Shown here one piece after another: positions 1 through 7,240 of a DNA stretch of 26,681 nt. This stretch comes from CALIBK01 sp037444165 (GTDB lineage Bacteria; Desulfobacterota; BSN033; UBA1163). Position 1 is the stretch's first letter, and the number at the start of each line of letters is the position of its first letter. Position numbers and translations under genes: made by a program. The stretch is taken from the NCBI GenBank assembly GCA_037444165.1, contig JBBIMX010000039.1, positions 1-26,681 on the forward strand, given 5' to 3'. Under the pieces are notes generated by a model. The model did not search any database, was not told where the DNA came from, and saw nothing but the letters and a program-made list of their open reading frames with translations.

Positions 1-52
1 ACCCCACCTCCCCAGTCTATAAAAATACGTTTTAAATACTTTTTCAGAGGTC
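1..52. repeat. Left copy of a ~51-bp terminal inverted repeat
   Basis: The first 52 bases match the reverse complement of 26627-26677 except for one indel and adjacent substitution in the middle. The outer arm begins ACCCCACCTCCCCAGTCTAT and the inner arm ends with CTTTTTCAGAGGTC in both copies. No transposase gene lies inside, and the interior carries housekeeping genes, so a simple transposon is unlikely. A dispersed intergenic repeat at which an assembly stopped is the more sober reading. Confidence 0.8.
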
Positions 53-65
53 TCCCAATTTAATC

Positions 66-95
66 TTGACAAAAGGGGGAAAATTATAGGATAAA
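66..95 (+). promoter_or_regulatory. Putative sigma-70 promoter for the molybdenum-enzyme operon
   Basis: A consensus TTGACA (66-71) is followed after 18 bases by GATAAA (90-95), a 4/6 match to TATAAT. Transcription would start near position 102, leaving a ~45-nt leader with a GAGGAG ribosome site just before the ATG at 148. It is the only good promoter match in the gap. Confidence 0.5.
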
Positions 96-147
96 TTTGG
101 ATACCGTGTACAATTTTTAATTAAACATCAAACCGCGAGGAGAAGAG

Positions 148-1152
148 ATGAATCTACCTCAATTTGAATTGATTCAACCCCGATCGGTGGAAGAAGTCTG
201 TTCCCTTCTTCAAAAGCACGAAGAAGAGTGCGCCCTTCTGGCTGGTGGAACGGCTCTCATCGTTAGCCTCCGATTTAGACTCAAAAAGCCAAAAATCGTC
301 ATTGGGCTAAAAGGTTTGGCAGGATTAAATTATATCTCTCAAAATAAAGATACCCTTGCGATCGGATCCATGGTCACCCTGGAGACCCTCGAGAAATCTC
401 CTGTAATACTCCATGGGTATCCTCCAATGATTTCCACCATCCAGCAGGTAGCGGTTCCTCCTGTCCGGAATCAGGCTACTCTGGGAGGAAATATTTGTCT
501 TGAAAACCGATGCATTTATTATAATCAATCCGAATTCTGGAGGAGGACGCAGAAACCATGTCTTCGATTGGGAGGAGAGACCTGCTACGCCGTTGAAAAG
601 GGGAAAAGATGTCAAGCCGTTTACTCCGGGGATTTGGCTCCTCTCTTAATGGTATTAAATGCAAAAGTGAAGATTCTCTCGGCTCAAAGTGAAAGGATTG
701 TTCCTCTCACTGAGTTTTTTACGGGTAGAGGCGAGAAGCCAAATATTCTAAAGCCAAATGAATTACTCACCGAGATTCAAATTCCCTTGAGCGAACCCGG
801 CGTGGGTTATGCTTATGAGAAGCTTCGGATTCGAGAGGGGATGGAATTCCCGATGGCTGGTGTAGCCGTGAGAATAAAGAGAAAAAGGGATGGGATAATT
901 GAACAGTTAAAGATGGTATTGGGAGGGGTAGGAACGGCTCCTATGGAAGTGCCCGAAGCATCGGCATTCTTGGTAGGTCAAAAACCAGCGGATGATATTC
1001 TTGAGGAGATCTCGAGAAAGGCTATGGAGGTGGCCCGACCAGTTAGAAACCTTATTATGGATTCGGAGTACCGAAGAAAGATGGTAGGGGTCCTTACGAA
1101 AAGGGCCTTGGGTCGTGCCCTGGCCATGGCTGAAAAGAGTCAATCCTCATAG
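148..1152 (+). CDS. FAD-binding subunit of a xanthine dehydrogenase-family enzyme, 4-hydroxybenzoyl-CoA reductase beta-like
   Basis: This 334-residue protein has the CoxM/HcrB fold order: an FAD-binding N-terminal half with LLAGGT (residues 30-35) and TLGGNIC (111-117), then the CO-dehydrogenase flavoprotein C-terminal domain. Between them is an insert with cysteines at 122, 138, 146 and 155 (RC, PC, TC and RC contexts). In 4-hydroxybenzoyl-CoA reductase the beta subunit carries an extra [4Fe-4S] cluster on four cysteines in just such an insert, which ordinary xanthine or CO dehydrogenases lack. Electrons would pass from FAD or this cluster to the [2Fe-2S] clusters and molybdenum site of the next gene, 15 bp downstream. 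A GAGGAG ribosome site supports the ATG. Family membership is firm; an aromatic-CoA substrate is inferred only from the insert. Confidence 0.85.
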   Translation: MNLPQFELIQPRSVEEVCSLLQKHEEECALLAGGTALIVSLRFRLKKPKIVIGLKGLAGLNYISQNKDTLAIGSMVTLETLEKSPVILHGYPPMISTIQQVAVPPVRNQATLGGNICLENRCIYYNQSEFWRRTQKPCLRLGGETCYAVEKGKRCQAVYSGDLAPLLMVLNAKVKILSAQSERIVPLTEFFTGRGEKPNILKPNELLTEIQIPLSEPGVGYAYEKLRIREGMEFPMAGVAVRIKRKRDGIIEQLKMVLGGVGTAPMEVPEASAFLVGQKPADDILEEISRKAMEVARPVRNLIMDSEYRRKMVGVLTKRALGRALAMAEKSQSS

Positions 1153-1167
1153 GGTAGAGGGGGTACT

Positions 1168-3939
1168 ATGAAAAAGATACCAATTTCACTCCATATCAAT
1201 GGGAGATTAGAGGCTCTTGAAATCCCTCCTTATCGGACTCTCTTGGAAGTCCTTCGGGAAGATTTACATCTGACCGGAACAAAATGTGGGTGCGAGGATG
1301 GAAGCTGTGGAACCTGCACGGTGTTACTCAACGGAAGGCCAGTTCGTTCCTGTCTTCTCTTGGCCGCTGAGGTTCAGGGGCAGGAGATTGTCACCATAGA
1401 AGGATTGGCTCAGGGAGAAAAACTACACCCTGTTCAGGAGGCTTTTGTCAAATATGGGGGGATCCAATGTGGGTTTTGCACCCCTGGAATGATCCTTACG
1501 GCAAAGGCTTTATTAGATAAAAATTCAAAGCCTACGGAGCAGGAGATTCGTCAGGCCATCTCGGGCAATCTTTGCCGTTGCACGGGTTACACAAAAATCG
1601 TTGAGTCAATTATGGCGGCCTCAGGCCAGAAAGTTCCTTCTTTGTCCAAAGATGAATTTATTCCTTCTTATTCTGTCGTTGGGAGGAGAACCTATCGCCT
1701 GGACTCCATTCCAAAAGCGAAGGGGGAAGCTAAATACTCCGGAGATCTCTATCTGCCAGGGATGCTTTATGCTAAAGTCTTACGCAGTCCATATCCCCAC
1801 GCAAAGATTCTTAACATTGACACAAGTCGTGCAGAAAAACTCCCTGGAGTAAGGGCAGTGATTACAGGAAAGGATGCTCCTCCCTATCGATGGGGGGTAT
1901 TTTCCTATACTCGAGATATGCAATTCCTTCCCTCAGATAAAGCCAGATATGTAGGCCAGGAGGTAGCGGCTGTGGCCGCTATTAGTGAAGAGATTGCTCA
2001 AGAGGCAATTGATCTCATTCAAGTTGAATGGGAACCTCTCCCCTATGTTCTTGATCCTGAAGAGGCTTTGCAAGAAGGAGCTCCCCAGCTCCATGACGAT
2101 AAACCCGGAAATGTTAGCGTTCGTATTTATGTCAATGAAGGGAATGTGGAACAAGCCCTTTCTGAGTCTTATCTCGTGGAGGAAGGACGCTTCTCCTCCC
2201 CTGAAGAGAGTTACTGTCAAACAGAGAATTATGCCGTAGTCGCTCACTTCGATAGTACTGGACTGGATATCTGGTGTCCAAATGCAGGCCCTCATATGAA
2301 GGCAAGACCCCTTAGCAATGCCCTCGGGATTCCTACGGCCAATGTTCGAGTTCGTAAGATTAATGTTGGAGGACATTTTGGAGGAAGATCTGAAATTTCC
2401 CCCGCAGATTTTATAGCCGCCCTTCTCTCGAAAAAATCCGGAAGGCCTGTCAAACTGGTTTACACTCGGGAGGAGAATTTTAATTGTGTAAGGCAGGTCC
2501 ACGGGAGTATTACCTATTGTCGAGTTGGGGTTGATTCTGAAGGGAAGATTAACGCTGTGGATATGAAAGTCATCATGGATGGTGGAGCGTACGCCAGCAC
2601 CGGCCCAATTGCTGCTTCAGTAGCCTATATCATGATTGAAGGGACTTATAAATTCTCTAATCTCCGTTACGAAGCCATTCGTGCCTATACCAATAAACCT
2701 CCTCGAGGAATGTACCCCCATCATCCTCGAACTACCTATGCCGCTTTGGAATTATTATTGGACTCCCTTGCAGAGAAATTAGGGATGGATCCTCTTGAGT
2801 TCAGGATCAAAAATGCTGTCCACGAAGGTTACATCACACCGACAAGAACGGTGATCACTTCATGTGCTGAAGTGGAAACAATGCGTTTAGCCTCAGAAAG
2901 AGCAGGTTGGAAAGAAAAAAGGGGACATCTTCCACCTTATCGTGGGATAGGTATAGGGTGTGCCTCCATGATTAGCGGGTTTCCGATGGGGATCCGAGGA
3001 GGGTCAGCAGCTTTTGTGAGATTTAATGAAGATGGGGATGTGGTTGTGATTTCAGGGGTGATGGACAATGGACAGGGTAATGATAGTATGATTGCTCAAA
3101 TTGCTGCAGAGGAGTTAGGACTGCCATTAGAACGAGTCAAGGTAATCACTGGGGATACGAGTGTGACTCCTTCAGACCAGGGAGCCTACTCGCAGGCCTC
3201 CACTCTCATTTCGGGAGGGGCCGTGAAAGCGGCAGCCGCTGATGCAAAGGACCAGCTTTTAGAAGTCGCAGCACAAATGCTTGAAGCTAATAAAGAACAA
3301 TTAATGGCACGGGAAGGTCGGATTTTTGTTAAGGATGAGCCCACGAGGTTTGTGGAGATTGCTAAGGTGGCTCGAACGGCCCTCGCCCAGAATCGGGCCA
3401 TCTTAGGGCGTGGGGATCGATGGCCTGATGCGGATCCCACTCGAGAGTGGATCAAAAATCCTCGAGGACAGATTGCCTCTGCAATCTCCTTTGGAACGGC
3501 TGTGGCTGAAGTCGAGGTAGATCCTGAAACAGGAAAGGTAAAGGTTCTCAATATGGTCGCAGCCCATGACTGTGGGTATCCTATTAACCCATTGGCTGTA
3601 GAACAACAGATCCAACGATCTGCTGTGGAAGGAGGCCCCCAGGGGGTTCTGATGGAAAAACACCTATGGACTAAGAAAGGACAGAATCTAAATGCCAATT
3701 TTCATGACTATTGGTTCCCTCTGGCTACGGATGTGCCCAATATCGAACCCATTATTGTGACCTCTAATGATCCCTTTGGACCTTTCGGCGCTAAGGAGGG
3801 AGGGCTCTCTATTTCAGTGGCTATGATTGGAGCGATGGCCAATGCTGTTCGAAATGCTATCGGAAGGATGCCTAAAGAACTTCCTCTCACACCTGAAGTG
3901 GTTCTTTCCCTATTAGAGGAAAAAGGGAAGTCAAAATAA
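1168..3939 (+). CDS. Fused [2Fe-2S] and molybdopterin subunit of a xanthine dehydrogenase-family hydroxylase/reductase
   Basis: The protein (923 residues) joins two subunits that are separate in 4-hydroxybenzoyl-CoA reductase. Residues 1-155 are the small subunit: a plant-type [2Fe-2S] site (C42, C47, C50, C62) and the helical [2Fe-2S] site (C101, C104, C136, C138). From about residue 175 to the end is the molybdopterin-binding subunit, with GGHFGGR (401-407), NGQGN (634-638), DQGAYSQ (670-676) and a C-terminal FGAKEGG whose E877 sits where the catalytic glutamate lies. The substrate-facing loop usually read as FRGFG is RGMYPHHPR here (513-521), so the substrate probably differs from characterised members. 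It lies 15 bp after the FAD subunit and they should form one complex. No maturation gene (XdhC/CoxF type) is present. The family is secure; substrate and direction are unknown. Confidence 0.88.
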   Translation: MKKIPISLHINGRLEALEIPPYRTLLEVLREDLHLTGTKCGCEDGSCGTCTVLLNGRPVRSCLLLAAEVQGQEIVTIEGLAQGEKLHPVQEAFVKYGGIQCGFCTPGMILTAKALLDKNSKPTEQEIRQAISGNLCRCTGYTKIVESIMAASGQKVPSLSKDEFIPSYSVVGRRTYRLDSIPKAKGEAKYSGDLYLPGMLYAKVLRSPYPHAKILNIDTSRAEKLPGVRAVITGKDAPPYRWGVFSYTRDMQFLPSDKARYVGQEVAAVAAISEEIAQEAIDLIQVEWEPLPYVLDPEEALQEGAPQLHDDKPGNVSVRIYVNEGNVEQALSESYLVEEGRFSSPEESYCQTENYAVVAHFDSTGLDIWCPNAGPHMKARPLSNALGIPTANVRVRKINVGGHFGGRSEISPADFIAALLSKKSGRPVKLVYTREENFNCVRQVHGSITYCRVGVDSEGKINAVDMKVIMDGGAYASTGPIAASVAYIMIEGTYKFSNLRYEAIRAYTNKPPRGMYPHHPRTTYAALELLLDSLAEKLGMDPLEFRIKNAVHEGYITPTRTVITSCAEVETMRLASERAGWKEKRGHLPPYRGIGIGCASMISGFPMGIRGGSAAFVRFNEDGDVVVISGVMDNGQGNDSMIAQIAAEELGLPLERVKVITGDTSVTPSDQGAYSQASTLISGGAVKAAAADAKDQLLEVAAQMLEANKEQLMAREGRIFVKDEPTRFVEIAKVARTALAQNRAILGRGDRWPDADPTREWIKNPRGQIASAISFGTAVAEVEVDPETGKVKVLNMVAAHDCGYPINPLAVEQQIQRSAVEGGPQGVLMEKHLWTKKGQNLNANFHDYWFPLATDVPNIEPIIVTSNDPFGPFGAKEGGLSISVAMIGAMANAVRNAIGRMPKELPLTPEVVLSLLEEKGKSK

Positions 3940-4024
3940 AGGGAAGTCTATCAATCGAACCCAATTCTTTAATGTAAGGACTCCCCTTTTTGAATGAGAA
4001 TAAAAAGGATAAGGAGGAATCGGA

Positions 4025-5167
4025 ATGAAGGTATTGGTTTTAGGTGGAACAGGAGGAATGGGACAGGGAGTTGCCCGGGATCTTATCAAGCAGGAGAGGG
4101 TTGAAAGGGTTCTCCTGGGAGACATTAATGTGGACCCCAACCGTTTGCAAGAAAAATTGCGAACCAGCCCTAAGGTTTCGCTCCAGCGAATGGATGTCAA
4201 TGATCATGAGGGGTTGGTCAAGGCCTTCGGGGAAGTCGACATCGTGGTTAACTGTGCGGGTCCATTTTATAAAACCGCCGTTCCCGTGGCCAGGGCGGCT
4301 GTAGAGGCAAAGGTCAATTACATCGATATTTGTGATGATTATGAGGCGACAGAGATTCTTTATCATTCAGAGATCGACCGGCTGGCCAAAGAGGCAGGGA
4401 TCACCGTTCTTACCGGAATGGGATCTGATCCGGGAACGAATAATGTCATTGTTCGCTGGTACGCAAATCAACTGGATCGGGTGGATGAGATTGAGTTATT
4501 CTGGGTCGTCAGTATTGCAGAACTCTCAGGGGCAGCGTGGGATCATAGCCTCCATATGACTCTGGGAAAGATTCCGCAGTATCTGGATGGTCGATTGGAA
4601 TATGTGGAAGGTGGAACGGGCGAAGAGACAGCCCAGTTTCTCGAACCCCTGGGGAGCTGTGTGGTTCGATATGTGGGACACCCTCAACCCCTCACCATTC
4701 CTAAGTATATTCCGGGAGTGAAGAAGGTGGTCGTTAAAGGAGCCCTCATTCCTTCCTGGGTCGATGAGCTCATCAAGGAACAGAGAGAGACGGGTTTCCT
4801 CGGTAAAGAACCGATAGAGGTGAAGGGAACGAAGGTGGTTCCCTATGATTTAACCCTGAAGCTCTGGGAGACCATTCCTAATAATAGGGACAGGGGTCCC
4901 TTTTCCTCGGGATTAAAAGTCATTGTCAGAGGAGTGAGAAAAGGAAACGAGGTAACCTACACCGCTGATATGGCAGGGAGGATGGCTCCGGGCACGGGTC
5001 TTCCTGCCTCGATTGCAGCCCTGATGATGGGTTCTGGAGAGGTAAAGGTAAAAGGAGTGGTGGCTCCGGAAGGGTGTATCGATCCGGAGAAGTTTCTTTC
5101 GGCCCTCGTTCAGAGGGGGGCTAAGATTCATCAAACAGAAACCATCAAATCGATCCTTACTTTTTAG
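4025..5167 (+). CDS. Saccharopine dehydrogenase-like NAD(P)-dependent oxidoreductase
   Basis: This 380-residue protein opens with a Rossmann nucleotide-binding motif (GGTGGMGQGVA, residues 7-17) and continues with the NCAGPF and NYIDICDD segments typical of the saccharopine dehydrogenase NADP domain. The C-terminal half is the matching catalytic domain. Family members oxidise or reduce C-N bonds of secondary amines or imines made from an amino acid and an oxo acid. The name is often applied loosely and true saccharopine activity cannot be read from the sequence. It sits 85 bp after the molybdenum enzyme and 32 bp before an aminotransferase, which suggests work on an amino-containing intermediate. 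A strong AAGGAGG site precedes the ATG. Confidence 0.75.
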   Translation: MKVLVLGGTGGMGQGVARDLIKQERVERVLLGDINVDPNRLQEKLRTSPKVSLQRMDVNDHEGLVKAFGEVDIVVNCAGPFYKTAVPVARAAVEAKVNYIDICDDYEATEILYHSEIDRLAKEAGITVLTGMGSDPGTNNVIVRWYANQLDRVDEIELFWVVSIAELSGAAWDHSLHMTLGKIPQYLDGRLEYVEGGTGEETAQFLEPLGSCVVRYVGHPQPLTIPKYIPGVKKVVVKGALIPSWVDELIKEQRETGFLGKEPIEVKGTKVVPYDLTLKLWETIPNNRDRGPFSSGLKVIVRGVRKGNEVTYTADMAGRMAPGTGLPASIAALMMGSGEVKVKGVVAPEGCIDPEKFLSALVQRGAKIHQTETIKSILTF

Positions 5168-5199
5168 CATCTATTCAATTCATTAAAGGAGAAGCTTCG

Positions 5200-6462
5200 A
5201 TGAAAGAGATCAAAAAACTGAATCTTACAAAGAGTTTTGAACTTTTTGAAGAGGCGAAGGGATTGGTTCCAGGTGGAGTTTTAGGGGCCAGGAAACCGAG
5301 TGATTTCATTGAAGGGGAGTATCCCATCTTTTTTGATCGAGGAAAAGGGTGCCGCCTTTGGGATGTGGATGGAAACGAATATATCGATTTTCTCTGTGGC
5401 TATGGTCCCATCATTTTAGGTTATCGAGAGGAAGAGGTGGATGATGCTGTTATTCGACAGATCAAAGAGAAGGGTTTCTGTTTTACCCTAACACAGAAGT
5501 ATCAGAATGATCTTGCCAAAAGGATCAATCAGTTTGTCCCCTGCTCTGAGATGAGTATCTTTTTAAAGACCGGCTCTGATGCAACCACAGCAAGCATTCG
5601 CATTGCAAGGGCATATACCAACCGGATCAAGGTCATGCGATGTGGCTATCATGGATGGCATGATTGGTGTGTGGAGATGAAGGGAGGGATTCCTGAAAAA
5701 CTCTACGAGGATGTCTATGAGTTTCATTATAACGATCTCGATCATCTTGAGGATTTAATGAGACGACATGGAGATCAAACGGCTGCCATTATTATGACGC
5801 CTTTTGGCCATCCCCTTCATCAGAAGATGCAAGAGCCCAAGCCTGGGTTTCTGCAAGGGGTGAGAGAGCTGGCGAATAGATATGGGGCGGTGTTGATCTT
5901 TGATGAGATTCGGACCTGTTTTAGGCTTCGGATGGGTGGAGCTCAGGAACTCTATGGAGTCACTCCCGATCTGACTATTCTTGGGAAAGGGATGGCGAAT
6001 GGATATGCCATCAGTGTGGTCACAGGGAAAAGGGATGTCATGATGGCGGCTACCCAAAAGGTGTTTATTTCTTCTACCTTTTTCCCCAACAGTGATGGGT
6101 TTGTGGCTGCTCTCAAAACCATCGAAATCCTTGAACGGAACAGGGTCCTTGAAAAGATATGGGAAAAAGGAGACCGTTTTCTTAAAAAAGTTCAGGCCAT
6201 TATCGACAAGTATCCTGTGGGAGCGGAATTGAGTGGGCTCCCCCCCATGTTTTTTATTACCTTCAAGAGGGACGAGGCGGGAACTCACCGGGCCAGACGA
6301 GATCAATTTTATACCCAGATGATCCGAAGGGGAATCTTCTTTGCCCCCCATCATCATGGATATATCTGCCATCGCCATACCGATGAAGATCTGGAGATCA
6401 CGGCCAGAGCCATTGATGAATCCCTGGCCCATTTAAGTGAAACGTATCGAATCTCCTCTTAG
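5200..6462 (+). CDS. Class III PLP aminotransferase, glutamate-1-semialdehyde aminomutase-like
   Basis: A 420-residue class III aminotransferase. Visible signatures are GCRLWDVDGNEYIDF (50-64), the cofactor-binding KTGSDATTA region (123-131), the PLP aspartate in IFDE (D235) and the Schiff-base lysine K263 in ILGKGMANGY. Length and layout resemble glutamate-1-semialdehyde 2,1-aminomutase. The usual NSGTEA phosphate loop is KTGSDA, and no other haem-synthesis gene is nearby, so HemL is not the likely role. The context (saccharopine dehydrogenase-like enzyme 32 bp upstream, VOC protein 26 bp downstream) points to a catabolic transaminase or aminomutase. AAAGGAG precedes the ATG. The class is secure, the substrate unknown. 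Confidence 0.8.
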   Translation: MKEIKKLNLTKSFELFEEAKGLVPGGVLGARKPSDFIEGEYPIFFDRGKGCRLWDVDGNEYIDFLCGYGPIILGYREEEVDDAVIRQIKEKGFCFTLTQKYQNDLAKRINQFVPCSEMSIFLKTGSDATTASIRIARAYTNRIKVMRCGYHGWHDWCVEMKGGIPEKLYEDVYEFHYNDLDHLEDLMRRHGDQTAAIIMTPFGHPLHQKMQEPKPGFLQGVRELANRYGAVLIFDEIRTCFRLRMGGAQELYGVTPDLTILGKGMANGYAISVVTGKRDVMMAATQKVFISSTFFPNSDGFVAALKTIEILERNRVLEKIWEKGDRFLKKVQAIIDKYPVGAELSGLPPMFFITFKRDEAGTHRARRDQFYTQMIRRGIFFAPHHHGYICHRHTDEDLEITARAIDESLAHLSETYRISS

Positions 6463-6488
6463 AGAAATGAGAGAAAGGGTGAGGATTT

Positions 6489-6908
6489 ATGAAGGTGAAT
6501 AAGATTGACCATATCTGTATCGCTGTCAGGAATGTGGAGGAGGCAAGAAAGGTCTGGGAGCCGGTCTTAGGGAAATCAAAGCCTGATGATACCTATATTG
6601 ATGAAAGAGAGAAGATCAAAGTCGCAAGATACTGGATCGGTGAAGTTGGATTTGAGTTGATGGAGTCAACCAGCCCAGAGGGAGAGGTGGCTAAGTTTAT
6701 TGAGAAGAGGGGCGAAGGGGTGATGGTCATCAGTTTAAATGTCGATCATACTCGGTCAGCCATAGAAGAACTTAAGGCTAAAGGATATCCCTTCATCGGA
6801 GGGCCGAGGCCCTTTCGGGACTGTGAATATGCTTTCATCCATCCTAAAAAGATGAATGGGGTCCTCCTCGAACTGATCGATTATCCATGGAATGAGGTTA
6901 AAGAATAA
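6489..6908 (+). CDS. VOC-fold protein resembling methylmalonyl-CoA epimerase
   Basis: A 139-residue glyoxalase/VOC-superfamily protein with two beta-alpha-beta-beta-beta modules. IDHICIAV supplies a candidate metal ligand H8, GFELMEST lies around residues 54-61, and MNGVLLELID carries E128, matching the terminal glutamate ligand of methylmalonyl-CoA epimerases. The segment corresponding to the epimerase GLHHIA is GVMVIS (77-82), so the expected second-module histidine is missing. It may bind metal differently, or be a non-metal or non-epimerase member. As last gene of the operon, 26 bp after the aminotransferase, a role on a CoA or oxo-acid intermediate is plausible but unproven. Confidence 0.75.
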   Translation: MKVNKIDHICIAVRNVEEARKVWEPVLGKSKPDDTYIDEREKIKVARYWIGEVGFELMESTSPEGEVAKFIEKRGEGVMVISLNVDHTRSAIEELKAKGYPFIGGPRPFRDCEYAFIHPKKMNGVLLELIDYPWNEVKE

Positions 6909-6954
6909 CCCCTCTCGAGCTTATTATTCATCTGAGTGAGGGGAGACTTAGAGA
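6909..6954 (+). repeat. Dispersed intergenic repeat, family 1, copy A
   Basis: The unit reads roughly CCCTCTCGAGCTTATT, a short variable piece, CATCTGAGTGAGGGG and AGACTTA. It recurs at 7033-7079 in the same orientation and, more diverged, at 26572-26617. CCCCTC (6909-6914) can pair with GAGGGG (6938-6943), so the transcript could form a hairpin just after the VOC gene stop. Confidence 0.65.
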
Positions 6955-6955
6955 A

Positions 6956-6995
6956 GTAACCCCTCGATGTGAAGGGTGGAAATAAATTTAAGCCC
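6956..6995 (+). repeat. Dispersed intergenic repeat, family 2, single unit
   Basis: The unit starts GTAACCCCTCG, continues with GAAGGGTGGAAAT and ends in TTTAAGCC. It matches both arms of the inverted repeat at 22351-22415, most closely the right arm read on the minus strand (GTAACCCCTCG then CGAAGGGTGG). Confidence 0.6.
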
Positions 6996-7032
6996 GATAG
7001 GAATATTTCCGAAACTCATAGAACGCCCCCCA

Positions 7033-7079
7033 TCCCTCTCGGGCTTATTCCCCATCTGAGTAAAGGGGAGACTTAAAGA
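7033..7079 (+). repeat. Dispersed intergenic repeat, family 1, copy B
   Basis: Same orientation as copy A about 124 bp upstream: CCCTCTCGGGCTTATT, then CATCTGAGTAAAGGGG and AGACTTA. The GAG of the copy A stem has changed to AAA, so the hairpin potential differs. Confidence 0.65.
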
Positions 7080-7091
7080 ATCAACTTCTTC

Positions 7092-7120
7092 TTGACATCA
7101 TAAAAAATTATTGATATTGG
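7092..7120 (+). promoter_or_regulatory. Possible sigma-70 promoter for the trpB-like gene
   Basis: A consensus TTGACA (7092-7097) is followed after 17 bases by TATTGG (7115-7120), only a weak -10 match. GATATT at 7113-7118 is an alternative with a 15-base spacer. The position, after the repeats and upstream of two ribosome sites, fits a promoter for the 7227 gene. Confidence 0.35.
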
Positions 7121-7171
7121 GAATACTAATTTCGAAGGTGGGGGTTTAGAGTGTCAATCAAAAAGGAGGTG

Positions 7172-7240
7172 ATGAAACGAAGTGCCCACACCTTAAAATT
7201 TAAATCCATTTTCAAAGGAGGCGATTATGAAGCAATTTAA
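7172..7240 (+). CDS. Possible 22-codon upstream ORF overlapping the trpB-like start
   Basis: An ATG at 7172 opens a 22-codon frame (MKRSAHTLKF...DYEAI) whose stop lies 14 bases inside the next gene, in another frame. AAGGAGGTGAT just before and overlapping this ATG is a near-perfect complement of the 16S rRNA 3' end, but it leaves only 2 bases before the ATG, which is too short for normal spacing. There are no Trp codons, so this is not a classical trp attenuator leader. It may be a translational-coupling leader, or the site may have no coding role. Confidence 0.25.
   Translation: MKRSAHTLKFKSIFKGGDYEAI

Larger units (their letters stand above)
6909..7226. other. Gene-free stretch with repeats ahead of the trpB-like gene
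   Basis: These 318 bases hold two copies of one repeat (6909-6954, 7033-7079), one unit of a second repeat (6956-6995), a small palindrome GGAATATTTCC (7000-7010), a possible stem AGCCCGA/TCGGGCT (6991-6997 with 7039-7045), a promoter-like TTGACA, and a short ORF with a very strong Shine-Dalgarno sequence. No longer coding region or RNA gene was recognised. Confidence 0.6.

Noticed and set aside
1933..2502. 189-codon minus-strand ORF
   Set aside because: Antisense shadow of the molybdopterin subunit, which has intact family motifs throughout this stretch.
3186..3698. 170-codon minus-strand ORF
   Set aside because: Another antisense shadow inside the molybdopterin subunit, with a composition typical of reverse-frame translation.
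5755..6432. 225-codon minus-strand ORF
   Set aside because: It lies wholly inside the class III aminotransferase gene, whose motifs are clear; no ribosome site and no recognisable protein features.
5200..6462. HemL in a haem synthesis operon
   Set aside because: No other haem gene is nearby and the phosphate-loop motif departs from HemL; the catabolic neighbours fit better.
6909..7079. CRISPR array
   Set aside because: The repeats are imperfect, few, irregularly spaced and recur elsewhere in the window; no cas gene.
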